From assembly GCA_949358305.1 (NCBI GenBank), contig OX442324.1, positions 8,963,601 through 9,027,600 on the forward strand: a DNA stretch of 64,000 bases. The letters are read 5' to 3'. Below, in pieces: positions 34,077 through 45,206 of this stretch. Both the position numbers and the translations under genes were made by a program. Source of the stretch: Strigamia acuminata. Its lineage: Eukaryota; Arthropoda; Chilopoda; Geophilomorpha; Linotaeniidae. Position 1 is the stretch's first letter. Every line of letters starts with the position of its first letter. The notes under the pieces were generated by a model. That model was not told the DNA's origin. It made no database searches and saw nothing but the letters and a program-made list of their open reading frames with translations.

Positions 34077-35106
34077 TTAATTATCTCCATAATTTGTGTC
34101 CAGGTAACAAAACTTGTATAGACCTTTCCTGTCTACTGCTTTGGTCATTACATTCAGCATGTTTTTTCCCAGTACAGTCGAAACTCTTTATAACGAATCG
34201 CAAGGGACCAGACAAATCGATTCGTTATAACGAGAATTCGTTAAATTGAATCAGCTGAAAAAAATAAAATTTCATCATAAACAACATTATTTATTCATAA
34301 AATCATGTAAATTTTATCCCGATTCTTAAAAACTGTTGAAATTGTAAAACGGGACAAATTAAACTCAACTGCTACAATTGATAGCTTCTTGCCATTGTTA
34401 ATGGCATTAAAAATGTTCAACTTGTCCTAAATCAAAATTTCTTTTCATTTGGCAGTCATTTTAAAACAGAAAATTTTTTATTTTTTCTAAATGTGTTCCT
34501 AACATAAGCATAGGATGTTGTGAGTCATGTGATCAGTTTTTAAAATTTGTTATAACGAGGGCTTGTTGGTATTACAGTGTACATGAAAACTTGTTTGTTA
34601 TAACGAATAATTCGTTAAATTGAAATTCGTTGTAACGAAAATATTTAACATGGTGTTCTATGGCTGGCCAACCAAGTCATTCTAACAATTCGTTATATCG
34701 ATAATTCGTTATATCGCGATTCGTTATTAAGAGTTTCGACTGTATCAACATAACATTTTTAACTATTTATCTTTAACCACAGCTCTAACAAAATGATATT
34801 TTATGTCGATATGCTTCGTACGTTGATTTTCAAAATAAAATTTTGAGAGATTTATCGCTGATATATTATCACAGAACAGAGTATGGTTATATAAATTCAA
34901 ACAAAACTTATTCCAATCAAATAAAGTCCTCTACAGACTTGGCCAAAGCAACATATTCAGCCTCCATGGATGAAAGCAAAACACATTTTTGCTTGAAAGC
35001 TCTCCAAGATACTGCTGCTTCTCTGAATGTGATCACAGTTCCTTTGATGGAAATTCTGTCGTCTCAGTTATATGCACAGTCTGTGTCAGTATTTGATTTG
35101 AACATT
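34077..35106 (-). pseudogene. Decayed copia RNase H fragment, split by element J2
   Basis: Minus-strand translation across several stops shows YN-stop-DDRISIKG, SSMEAEYVALAKSVEDF and CDNISAINLSK in 35,100-34,745. Beyond J2, NVMTKAVDRKGLYKF and a terminal stop occur at 34,145-34,077. These are the ordered motifs of a copia RNase H. It is older than F and D and has no LTR here. Confidence 0.7.
34173..34744. mobile_element. Tc1/mariner-like miniature element J2 (568 bp plus TA)
   Basis: TA flanks CAGTCGAAACTCTTTATAAC and an inverted counterpart ending GAGTTTCGACTG. The interior shares TTATAACGAATCGC and ACATGGTGTTCTATGGC words with J1. It splits a copia RNase H remnant, whose reading resumes on the other side. 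Confidence 0.85.
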
Positions 35107-35134
35107 TGATTTATCCTTTAATAATTTCAGTCTG

Positions 35135-35361
35135 TATACTCAAAACCACCCCAACGTTGATTTATTTCACTGGTGTAGTGGCACAAAAAGGTAGTCCAAA
35201 ACACCAGAATTGTAATCGAACTCCAGACATTGTGCTCGATTACCAACATTGTCAAAGGTGATGCTTTGACACAGAACTACTTTTCCCGCTTAGTAGAACA
35301 CAGTACACAGTTAGGCGTAAACCGGCTGAAATGGATCAACGTTGGGGTGGTTTTGAGTATA
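35135..35361. mobile_element. Miniature element with perfect 27-bp inverted termini
   Basis: TATACTCAAAACCACCCC... at the left is exactly mirrored by ...GGGGTGGTTTTGAGTATA at the right, 227 bp in all. TA target likely; no coding. Confidence 0.85.
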
Positions 35362-36565
35362 GTTGCTTGTATTTTGCACATAATCGAAAAGGCTAACAGT
35401 ACATTCCAATGTACCATTCCTGGCTTGAAACAGCAAACACTAATTAAGCACCATTTCAAACGGAATGTTTTATCCTCTTATTATTCAGAGTCATTGTTGC
35501 TTGTTTTGCAAATGGCTGGCAATGGCAACAAACAACGTGTTCAATTGTAGTAGTTGGGTGTCTTTGTTTGCAAAGCGTGACCAGTTGCAAATTTTAGATG
35601 AAAAACAAGGAAATTCTGGGTAGACAAAATGTATTCAGAGTCTGAAACAATTAAATTTTTTCCATGCACCGGGGGCCGGAAACAATTCGTTTCCACTTGC
35701 AAGGGTGATTCAGAGTATAAACAATATTTTTATGAGTACCACCCTTGGCAGGAAACTTAAGACTTTGATTCCTGTTACCATTCCACGGACGGAATGGTGT
35801 TATGAGTACTAGCCTTTTTAGGAGACCGCAATTAATAAATTTTTAAAAAAAATAAAGTATTCATATGATCTAAACAATGTTTTTTTTCTTATATTAAAAT
35901 GCACGTCTCTTTCACATTGTTTCAAACAGTTACAACGCAGAATTCTTTACTGTGTTTGTAACACTACTTCTTTATTTTTAAAATAAAAAGGTCAATTTTA
36001 TCATTATTATTGGTGAGTAGATTCCAATAGCATTATAACTACAAGCAAGTAGTTTTCACCGATTAAACAATGCAAGCTACTAGTGTTGAGGGTATATTTG
36101 ACTGATATTGTTGATGCCAAAGTTATTGTGAACAGCAACAGCCGTCAGTTCCTAATTTTCTAATTAAGAACAGCTTTTACCGTTGGAAGGACCTGCGCTA
36201 AATTTGGTTTGTGTAGGGGTTGAAATAGATCGACAGCCATTGTGTTGTTCCAGACAATCAAAATGGCTTGTTTGTTTGTCAGTTTCCTGGTGGATACCCC
36301 CTTGAAGGCTCACACTGTTCGGGGGCACTCTCCAATTTTGTCACTTAATTAGGACTTAAACTGTATTATTATTATTATTTATTATTATTATTATTTATTA
36401 TGATTATTTATTATTGTTATTTATTATTGTTTATTATTGTTATTATTATTATTATTCATTGTTATTATTATTATTGATTATTATTATTAGTATCATCACG
36501 TTTTTATTTTTTTTATGTGATTACTTGCTTTTCAAATTACCTAATTAGCTTTGTCTTCTTTTTAG
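35362..36565. other. End of the intron with an (ATT)n microsatellite
   Basis: No gene is recognised. A TTATTA-type microsatellite occupies about 36,368-36,490. The last bases form the pyrimidine tract and AG acceptor at 36,564-36,565. Confidence 0.6.
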
Positions 36566-38609
36566 GCTAGTTCAGCTTTCAAGCAAAAAGAGGAACAGTT
36601 ACCAAGTCATTGAATCAGGTTTTTCTGTTGGGGTCAGTGACGATTTTTTAAATACCGAGGAATGCTGTATCGGTAATATGGAGTCATACATTGGAAATCT
36701 TTCACTTGGCTTGGAGAAACCTCATGGAATGCAGGCTCATCCAATCGAATGGAGTTCTTCAATGACAATTCTACCTGAAATGAAGGTTGGAAAATTGGGA
36801 TTTGTAAATGTGGAACCAGCTTCATCTGTGCCGGGTAATTACACACGTGAGTGTTCTGATAATCATCATTACAGCCCGAACGTCAGAGGTTGGGATCCAG
36901 CGGGTTTTCCACTTGGTGATTTCCAGCAAACTTTTCTTGACTCGAGCTGGAGTTCCAGTAGTTGTTTGAATCATTTTGCCAATGGATGGGATCAGTCAAT
37001 TATGGTTCCAAGTAAGCAAATTTCTCATGATGCACCGTGTGGCCAACAGCACTGTACGTGGGATGATACCGGGTCACACACACTCACCGAAAGTTTGAAG
37101 AATTTGACTATTGAAAATAATAATGATTACACAAGATCGTCTCCACATTCATTATCATCTTTTGGAGAGCCAACAAATAATCCAGCTCACACTCATTGGA
37201 TGTTGATGGGCAACGTAGGAGAACTGGATGGCTACAGCAATTGTCATGAACGAGCAAGCGAGGCTAATTTATTGAAAAATGTGTCCAGTGTTTGGGACGA
37301 TTCATTAAGAAAGAGAAAGTGTTGCACTTCAACTTCACAGTTTGGCGACTCACTAGATACAGCAGCTATTACTTGCCGGGCGCCAGACACAATGAATCAA
37401 CAAGTTGGAGCAAATTGTAGGAGCTTTAAGGAGTGGAACATCGAAGAAGTCCCGTTTTCGGGATTTCCAATTGCCTCTTTGGCCAATACCACTCAGCAAT
37501 TTTATGGGTGGAAACCTCCAGTCTCGCCAGCACCCATTACTGATACGTCACCATTAACTGAATTCTCAAGTTTAAAACAGATGCTGGATGAAGGGAATTG
37601 TGAATTAAAGTTAGGAGAATCACCTGCTGTTCTTTACTTAGAAGTAGAGTCCAATTCGGCCGAGCTCAAAGAACCTAAAGCAAATTGCATGTGCAATTCG
37701 ATGGATAAGCCAGACAAGCCTCAAGTCGAAGGCATCCAATTGTCGACTATGAGCACCCCAAACATGCTATCCAAGTCGGGAACTGCACTATCGTATGCAG
37801 AAGCATTGCGAAGCAATGCTCAGAGGCGACGCACAGATTCCGAAAATGGAAGTAGCTCATCCTGCAGTGGCATTGTAACCTCAACTTCACCCACTCAATC
37901 TACTCTAATCGCAGCAAACTGCCAGACAACATTAGCTCGGCAATTTGTCGACAAGTCAGCCAACCCACGAAAAAGTCTGGATGGACGGTGCGGCAAAGTA
38001 GAAAGTGTGACTATGGCAGATGGAGTTCTGCGACTGGGAAGTGGCAGCGTCTTCTTCGACAAAAATGTCTTCTTTGACGGGGGCAAAGCTGTCTCTGATT
38101 TGCGCAGCTGTCTGAAAATCAATGACACGGTTTACTTCAATGCAACTCTTGGTGCGAACGATTACGACTGGAAGTCTACTTTGGCATGGATAGGAAAGAA
38201 ACCTCGGTCAACTTGTTCTAGTACGAGTTTAGGCGTCTTATTAGACCACTTTCAGGCTGCATTTAATGGAGGAGACCTATCAGTTTCTAATAACAATAGT
38301 AGGGTTCAGAAAACATCGCTTAAGGATCTGAGTTCATCAACGACAACAATGCTAGACTGTACTGTCGAGGGTAATGGAAAAGTTGCCAAATTGCATGCCC
38401 ATTTCGGATTCATAAGGAGGGGGAAAAGGTTTAAGGAGAATGTTCACTTCAACCGTAATGTTTTTTATGCGAGTGGCAATCGTGTCAAAGAGCTCACCGA
38501 TACCCTGAAAGAAGGGAGCAGTGTCAATTACATTGCCGTCCCCAGTAATAAGAAATCTTGCGAGTGGAAAGCTGCTCTTGTCTGGACTGGCCCTCGTCCT
38601 AAAGTCTAA
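36566..38609 (+). CDS. Host gene, 3' coding exon with a duplicated OB-fold-like domain
   Basis: The frame is open from the acceptor at 36,566. Its first internal ATG is at 36,678 (643 residues to the TAA); joined to the exon at 13,057 the product would be about 757 residues. The N-terminal two thirds are low in structure, rich in Ser, Asn and Trp-containing short motifs, with a SYAEALRSN motif. Two copies of a ~72-residue domain follow (residues 439-509 and 567-643 from ATG 36,678). Both begin GKV, have a V-F-F / V-H-F-N-RNVF core, a central L-K-x-[ND/EG]-x-V-x-[FY] strand, and end W-K-[ST/AA]-L-[AV]-W-x-G. This pattern recalls cold-shock or S1-like OB folds that bind nucleic acid. With the winged helix at the N-terminus, an RNA-binding protein is likely. 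I cannot name the gene. Confidence 0.85.
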
Positions 38610-38981
38610 AGTTGCAACGTGAGAAAAAACACTTTGTCTAACCACTTTTTATTTTCGCCACCCTTTCCACATTTCAAATTCCTTAATTTTTTTTTGCAAT
38701 TATTTTACGTAAGAAATCTAGCAATATAATTTAACATGTTCACTTGTTTGTGTGTTTATGTCAATTTTTTTTAATCAAACCACTCCAAGTGTTAATCACA
38801 TTAAAATAGGCAAGACATTTTCTGTTTTTATCACAGCACTTTTTATTTCAATTTATATCGACCATAACCTGTTCAGAATATTGTATAAGTTTTTCATTGA
38901 ACTACTGAATTAAAAAGTTTAGCAACCCTTAAATTCACATTTTCATTTTAAATTTTTTTTGTCATATAGTATTTCATTTTT
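38610..38981 (+). other. Probable 3' untranslated region of the host gene
   Basis: AT-rich sequence after the TAA. A canonical AATAAA was not found; variant ATTAAA occurs at about 38,801 and 38,910. Element N begins at 38,982. Confidence 0.45.
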
Positions 38982-39630
38982 GGCCGAGGATATTCTTACG
39001 TACGTTTGTAAGAATAGCGTATTGGCTATTCCTACGTACGTACGTAAGAATAACGTTTGCCCGACGTGCCGCTATTCTTACGTACATACGTACGTACGTA
39101 CGGGCAGGGATGAATGAAACCCACCAGCATGTCGCGCTCAGGATTTGCCCCTCAAAAAAAACAAAATGAAACCAGCGTTTTGTTTTTTTATTTTCTTTTT
39201 TTAATAATGGAATATTTTGGTCATTTCAGACATTGAATTCAGTCGTTTTGGTCATTTCAGACAATTTCAGACATTGAATTCAGTCGATTTGGGCAACACT
39301 ACTAACAATAGAATCATTCACGGACATAGCCACAACAAATTATTACAACAAAACTAAACCTAAACTAACCTAATTGATATGGGTGGAAATAACGCGACAC
39401 CACACCTGTAGGTGGTATATAATCCTCCCACATACGTAAGAATAATGACTAATGACCCCCCCTGGCGGCCCGCTATGTACGTAAGAATAGCCATACGTTA
39501 TTCTTACGTACGTACGTACAAATATACAGTTTTTCAGGGGTCGACGATAGGCTTTTCTGCAATTTTCGGTATGTACGTAAGAATAGCGTATCGGCTATTC
39601 TTACGTGCGTACGTAAGAATAGCCACGGCG
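38982..39630. mobile_element. MULE-like miniature element with iterated ACGTAAGAATAGC motifs
   Basis: A 9-bp duplication TTCATTTTT (38,973-38,981 and 39,631-39,639) flanks 649 bp. The ends GGCCGAGGATATTCTTACG and CGTAAGAATAGCCACGGCG form an imperfect inverted repeat. The motif TATTCTTACGTACGTACG and its complement recur several times in each terminal ~130-200 bp. It lies in or just after the host gene's 3' UTR. Confidence 0.75.
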
Positions 39631-39994
39631 TTCATTTTTTTTAGTCTTACGATATTTTCCCTGTGCCTTTTGAAGTGAGTTTGTAGGAAAATTTCATCTT
39701 ACGAAAACCTGTTGTATTTGAAAGAAATATTAAAATAATGTAATAAATTATTTTCACAATACAAATTATAAAATATACAAAATAATATAATACCATAGTT
39801 ATAGTCGTAATAATTTGAGAAAAATTATAAGTTATAACGAAGCTGAATAAATGCATCTTGAAACACTAAAGACAATAGTGCTGTATTTCATCCATAAAGC
39901 TGCCATCGATAATGGGACTTGTCCAATTATTAGGATTTTTAATGAAGCTGCAAGAGCTCTGAAAATTTTCAAGTTAGTGTATGCGTGGAACAAT

Positions 39995-40294
39995 AGGGGG
40001 TTTCATAAATGATGCGCTGAAGGCGCTGAAGCGATTATGACGATTATTCTGCTGAAGCGATTATCATGTGACTTGCGTGGGCCAATCACATGAATAATCG
40101 CTTCAGCGTTTCAGCGCTTATTTATAATCACTGAAAAAGGAGCTTTTCATGCTTAAAACATAACACAACATAACCGGAAGTCATGTGACAGTAGTATAAT
40201 CAATTGAACCTGGCGTGGGTCTTCAATAATAGAGCGATTGTGATTATTGGAATAATCACTTCAGCACTTAAGCGCATCATTTATGAAACCCCTT
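39995..40294. mobile_element. Miniature inverted-repeat element (about 300 bp)
   Basis: GGGGTTTCATAAATGATGCGC at the left mirrors GCGCATCATTTATGAAACCCC at the right; internal GCGATTATT / AATAATCGC words repeat. TA flanks are probable. Confidence 0.8.
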
Positions 40295-40394
40295 AATATT
40301 CAGTAGCTACATTCAAAAATGGAAATAGTTATATTTTAACAATTTTAGTTTAATTGTAATTTAAGTTTAAATTTTGAGTGAGATAATTTTAAGT

Positions 40395-41328
40395 ATGGTT
40401 TGACTGATACCAAATTTTTCGATAACGGCCGATATTGTTATGTGGCTAAATGGGGATTGATTTAGTCCTACGTGACATGAATTTAATCAAGAATGACACA
40501 GGGTTTTATATGTAAAATGCCTGTTGGCTTTATTAATCAAAGTCGGACATTTACTAATGTAAATGTTCGGTCATCAGCTCTTATTACATTTGTTCATTTA
40601 TTAAACTTAAAACACATAAATGGTTCATTCAAATCAAATAAGTAACTAAATAAGGATGATGCTGTTGTCAATTCAATTCAATTCAGGAAAACCTAGTCCT
40701 GCCTGACCGTCAACCGGCTGGCAGTAGTAGGTGAAGGTAAAAGTTTGAGAATCAAAAGAGATCTGAGCTCTCTGGCTTAATCAACTCACTAAGTAAACTC
40801 CTATTCCCCCTATCAACTAAGTTGAACGGTCTGTGCATCTAATTAGGTGCACAGCGCCGTCTAGTGAGAATTCATTGCATTAAATGCCTAAACAGAGCGA
40901 GCAGAGCCAGCCGATACACGGTACGGCTCTACCGCGTAACAATATCGATATTATTCTCCTCAATTTCAACCGATACCGATACTTTTATAAAATTATTATT
41001 TTTTAATACAACAGGTTTAAAAAGTTTATTTTTGCTGAAAAAAAATTTTATTTAAAAAACATGATTTTTTAAAAATTATTTATCTGAATAAATGACATTT
41101 ACAAAATGGTGCAAAGATTGCACAATTTTCTTCATTGTCCAGTCAATAAAACGTGGATTTGGATGTTCTGGAATGGCGTGCGCACGTTTTGATAAATGTG
41201 TCGACGACAAACGTGCGTTTTGGTATCTGTATCGGCACATATTTTTTTATCCATACCAATACTGATACTATTATTTTGCCAAATATTGGCCACTGGCCAA
41301 TACTGATATCAGTTTTGGGCAAACCCTA
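40395..41328. mobile_element. Nonautonomous DNA element S holding a solo LTR
   Basis: A 9-bp duplication ATTTTAAGT (40,386-40,394 and 41,329-41,337) flanks ends ATGGTTTGACTGATACC and GATATCAGTTTTGGGCAAACCCTA. The imperfect TIR and 8-9 bp target suggest hAT. A gypsy B-type solo LTR is inserted inside; without it the element is about 430 bp. Confidence 0.6.
40436..40941 (-). repeat. Solo LTR of the element B family (506 bp)
   Basis: It aligns along its length with the B LTRs at 44,715 and 53,206, with a number of substitutions and small insertions. ATAT flanks both sides (40,432-40,435 and 40,942-40,945). No internal sequence remains, as expected after LTR-LTR recombination. Confidence 0.9.
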
Positions 41329-41337
41329 ATTTTAAGT

Positions 41338-41944
41338 CTATTAAATAAAACTGACAACATGTGATAACTATGGTGGCACAGAAGGGCCATCGTAATTTGT
41401 TCAAAAATAGAAAAATTTACACGTGGCCCAGGAGGGCCAAAAAAATGAAAAATTTAAAAAATAAAAAAATTTTAAAATTTTGGAAAAGCCGTGGCCCAGG
41501 AGGGCCATCGGACCAGAAAGGTGAAAGTCCCATTTTGATTCATTTTGACATCAGATGGGGGGGGGGGTGATGTTAATAATATCTTCGGTTGGAGTCTTTT
41601 TTAAAATAAAACGCATTGATAAGCGCGTTCGCCCACACGAACTTGAAGACACAATAAAGCTATAAATAAACAATAAAGCTATAAATAAATCAACAATATC
41701 CATATAATAAATAATAAATTTGTAAATATTTAATGGTTCAGATGGAAGTGTTAGGACTAGGCAAATTCCAAAACACCTAAACATGATCCAAAAACTTCCC
41801 ACAAACATAAAAACACCTAAACATGATCCAAAAACTTCCCACAAACATAAAAACACGACCGAAATGGCTAAATCATTCAAAAAATGTAAAAATAAAGTAC
41901 GAAAAATGGCTTAAAACATTCAAAACATCAAATAAAATGTTGTC
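41338..41944. repeat. AT-rich spacer with short tandem repeats
   Basis: GTGGCCCAGGAGGGCCA occurs at about 41,422 and 41,491. A ~51-bp unit containing CATGATCCAAAAACTTCCC is repeated twice at about 41,773-41,855. No gene was recognised. Confidence 0.6.
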
Positions 41945-42480
41945 ACGATTAATTCTAGTTGGTATAATTAATACTAAACAATATCGCGCAAAAGCTAATT
42001 TGGCGCAATAGTAATGGGCAAAGTTCGTAGATTCTCCTAAACGTTGTCTCTTTCAAATGTGGACATCCGGAGACTCAGAGAGCCTAATACTCGCGTTTTG
42101 ACTAACATTATTTATATTGGTCGGTTCCTCACTTACGGCGGGTGTTGTAGTCGTAAAAGAATGAAAGCGCGGTGATATTAACCTAAAGATGGAAAGGGAT
42201 ATCATCGAGCAGTGAAAATATAAAAATGGCGGCGTGAAAAGGGCGCAATAGGGTTAACATGTGTGGGCACTTGTTGAAGGCACAAATAATAGATGGACTA
42301 AATCTAATGTTACTAGAGAGGAGTGATGTTACTCAGTAGAAAGCATAAGAAGTGATTTAACTTAGGATGAAAGAAAAGAAGAAGACTTAGTCATGTGACT
42401 GGTCAGATCAACTTGGATCAAGGGGTAAAAGGTAGAAATTAGAGTTTGATTGTTGAAAATAATTCAGGGTTTGCGCGATA
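41945..42480 (-). repeat. Dispersed repeat K, copy 2 (inverted relative to copy 1)
   Basis: It matches 16,085-16,636 in reverse complement with substantial divergence. One end is cleanly defined near CACGATTAATTCTAGTTGG. No coding was recognised. Confidence 0.6.
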
Positions 42481-42551
42481 CTTGCGCGCCCTCGTGTGAG
42501 AGAATTTCGAACCGCAACTGCGGGACATTATTTAGTTCCGGTTAAGTCAAA

Positions 42552-43360
42552 ATGGCTCGTTGGAGTTGTGCCGTGACAAGTTTGTAGGAATTTTAAAAGA
42601 AAAGGTGATAATTCCTTGTCTTGGCATGCATTTCTAAAGTCTAAGCAGATCAGAAAAGAGTGGTTAGTTAAAATAAGAAGAGATTTGGGGAAAAAATTTG
42701 TCATAAATCAAAGCATTTTCTTGCTAGCGATTTTAATATTCGCTTGCATGGTAAACTAAGACTCTTAAAAAAAATGTTGTGCCTTCAGTATTCAATTGGA
42801 GTGATACATCTAAAGTAAGAATGATACATTATTTATTTAAAAGCACATGTAACTAAAATTTTAACATGAGTTGTAGCATGAGAGTTGTGATAAAAGATTG
42901 AAACGGTTGGCTGCTCGGGATAAAAACAAACTAGTTGGTGCAAATACACAAAAGGTAAACAAAATCAAATCGTGTTTCTTTCTATAAAATTGACATTATT
43001 AACAATTTCTTGTTTGTAGGAAATGGATATTGACCAAAACTCGATCATTTTACCAGAAGTTTTGACAGAATCATTTGAAGACTTGCCATCAAATGCAAAT
43101 GTAACAGATTATGAAAAGGAGTGTGAAGTTTTGAGAAGTCAACTTAAAAGTGTGCAAGTAGAAAATCATTTTATAAAAGAGAGAAATGAAACACTGGAAA
43201 AGGCAAATGAAGATTTGAGCAAAGAAAGAAGCAGTGTAAATTTAAAAATTGAAAATTTAACGGCATAGAAACAAATTTTAAAACGGCAAACACTGTGCTA
43301 CGAAAATATAAAACATGATGATAAGATGATAAATGTTTATACTGGACTTCCAGATAATAA
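42552..43360 (+). pseudogene. Decayed THAP-domain transposase gene
   Basis: ATG 42,552 starts MARWSCAVTS. After a one-base frame change the THAP signature continues (second Cys, SWHAFLKSKQIRKEWLVKIRRDLGKKF), with a degraded C-x-x-H end near 42,725. A good intron acceptor (TTTCTTGTTTGTAG at 43,019) leads to ATG 43,023 and an 81-codon exon with a coiled coil. After a TAG comes YENIKHDDKMINVYTGLP, a segment typical of the region before DDE_Tnp_4 domains in THAP-containing transposons. Copia fragment D begins right after it, so the catalytic domain is missing. Confidence 0.6.
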
Positions 43361-43781
43361 AAAATTTTAGCTTTAGTGATAGCCTTAGTGAAACTATAAG
43401 CCAAGTTTAGTTTAGTACCAATATGCTGAACAACAATTTCACCCTTGGAGACTAATTCCCTTATGAAGTGATATCTAACATCTATATGTTTAGTTTTTCG
43501 CCTTTCAATTGCTGACCTGGAAAAATCTATTGCAGCAGTGTTATTACAGTATATCACTCCATTACAATCAAAATTAAGTACATCACTTATTTCATGAATC
43601 ACTCTTTTAAGAAAAAGAAAATCTTTAGCTGTTTCACTTAAAGCGATATATTCAGCTTCTATAGATGAAACTGCGACACAGCATTGTTTAAAGGTACGCC
43701 ATACAATAGGGGTTGAATTAAACATAATTAGAGTACCCCCCAAAGATATTCTATCATCTCTATTATTTGCATAATCAGAAT
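43361..43781 (-). pseudogene. Copia D fragment 3: RNase H C-terminal part
   Basis: The minus-strand frame reads SDYANNRDDRIS ... WRTFKQCCVAVSSIEAEYIAL ... CNNTAAIDFSRS ... TKHIDVRYHFIREL ... FTKAITKAK, an ordered copia RNase H. It is cut from the rest of the RNase H by miniature element I; the target duplication lies in the SDSDY codons. No LTR or polypurine tract follows; the fragment ends against the THAP pseudogene. Confidence 0.85.
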
Positions 43782-44565
43782 GGGGTTTCTTCATTTTGTC
43801 GCCCTTCATTTCGTCGCCGTGTCATTTCGTCGCCGTTTTTGGCGACGAAATGACACACAAAACGGAAAAAAAGGCGACGAAATGAAGGGCGACGAAATGA
43901 TACGGTTGAACAATCAAAACAACCCAAACCGAACAGAAGGGCGACGAAATGACACGGCGACGAAATGAAGGGCGACGAAATGATACTGCTAAGTAACCGA
44001 AACATTTGCCACAATTTGACCAGAATTGGGCCACAAGTTTGCCAGAAATTGGCCAGAATTTTGTCAGAAATTGGCCAGAATTTGGTCACAAGTTTGCCAG
44101 AATTTGGTCACAAGTTTGCCAGAATTTGGCCACAAGTTGGCCATAATTTGGCCACAATGTTGCCACAATTTGGCCTCAATGTTGCCACAATTTGGTGAGA
44201 ATTTGGCCACAAGTTTGCCACAATTTGGCCACAAGTTGGCCACAAGTTTGCCACAATTTGGCCAGAATTTGGCCAGAATTTGGCCATAATTTGGCCACAA
44301 TGTTGCCAAAATTTGGCCTCAATGTTGCCACAAGTTTGCCAGAATTTGGCCACAAGTTTGCCAGAATTTGGCCACAAGTTTGCCAGAATTTGGCCAGAAG
44401 TTGGCGATATGCCACAACAATGACATGGCGACGAAATGATAGGGCGACGAAATGATATGTTGTTGAAATGAGGGCGACGAAATGAAAAAAAAATTTTCAA
44501 CATAGCATTGATTTAAAAAAAGGACGGGGGCGACGAAATGAATGGCGACGAAATGAAGTGACTTC
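43782..44565. mobile_element. MULE-like miniature element I with iterated GGCGACGAAATGA motifs
   Basis: An 8-bp duplication ATCAGAAT (43,774-43,781 and 44,566-44,573) flanks 784 bp inserted in copia D. Both ends carry several iterations of GGCGACGAAATGA, inverted between ends. The centre (about 44,005-44,405) is a minisatellite of ~11-12 bp units such as AATTTGGCCACAAG and TTTGCCAG. The uninterrupted copia reading frame gives the empty site. Confidence 0.8.
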
Positions 44566-44714
44566 ATCAGAATCAGAATATCCTAACAAAGACATTTCAT
44601 TTCCTCTTGACAAATTAAGACGATAGTTTTTGGTTCCCCGTACATACTCCAATAATTTGATCAAAAGATTCCAATGTTTTATCCTCGGATTCTGTTGAAA
44701 CTGACTAAGGATAT
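44566..44714 (-). pseudogene. Copia D fragment 2: reverse transcriptase / RNase H junction
   Basis: Minus-strand codons read LSQFQQNPRIKHW ... LLEYVRGTKNYRL ... LLGYSDSD, the copia segment between the RPDLQYAIN and SDYANNRDD motifs. It is bounded by element B on the high side and element I on the low side and is collinear with both neighbouring fragments. Confidence 0.88.
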
Positions 44715-45206
44715 TGTTACGTGGCTAAATGGGGATTGATTTAATCCTACGTGACATGAATTTATCAAGAAAGACACAGAGTTTTATATGTAAACTGCTC
44801 TTGGCTTTATTGTTCAAAGTCGGACATTTACTAATGTAAATGTTCGGTCATCAGCTCTTATTACATTTGGTTTATTCTTAAAATATAAATCAATCATTTA
44901 TTAAATCAAATAAGTAAATAAGGATGATGCTGTTGTTTTCAATTCAATTCAAGAAGCCTAATCCTGCCTGACCGTCAACCGGCTGGCAGTAGTAGGTGAA
45001 GGTAAAAGTTTGAGAATCAAAAGAGATCTGAGCTCTCTGGCTTAATCAGCTCACTAAGTAAACTCCTATTCCCCCTATTAACTAAGTTGAACGGTCTGTG
45101 CATCTAATTAGGTGCACAGCGCCGTCTAGTGAGAATTCATTGCATTAAATGCCTAAACAGAGCGAGCAGAGCCAGCCGATACACGGTACGGCTCTACCGC
45201 GTAACA
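44715..45206 (-). repeat. 3' LTR of element B (492 bp)
   Basis: The minus strand starts TGTTACGCGG and ends CCACGTAACA. A polypurine tract (AAAGGGGGGGGC on the minus strand, about 45,218-45,207) precedes it. A CTCF-like CTCACTAGACGGCGCTG (minus) lies at about 45,132-45,116. Confidence 0.95.

Larger units (their letters stand above)
13287..36565 (+). other. Predicted 23.3-kb intron of the host gene
   Basis: It opens with GTGAGAT and ends TTCTTTTTAG. Exon phase is consistent: two bases of a codon before and one after, giving CAG. It is filled with mobile elements described separately. Unseen small exons inside it cannot be excluded, so this is the simplest model rather than a proven one. Confidence 0.5.

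Noticed and set aside
36368-36490. Origin or regulatory element at the ATT repeats
   Set aside because: It is an ordinary trinucleotide microsatellite near a splice acceptor.
39412-39678. 88-codon Tyr-Val-Arg-rich frame
   Set aside because: It is produced by the iterated TACGTACGTAAGAATA motif of element N.
43800-44560. Iterated GGCGACGAAATGA as a CRISPR or operator array
   Set aside because: The copies are inverted between the two ends and lie inside an 8-bp target duplication, so they are transposon termini.
43965-44567. Several overlapping open frames on both strands in element I
   Set aside because: They come from the 11-12 bp minisatellite (repeated WPNSGKLVA-type peptides), not from genes.
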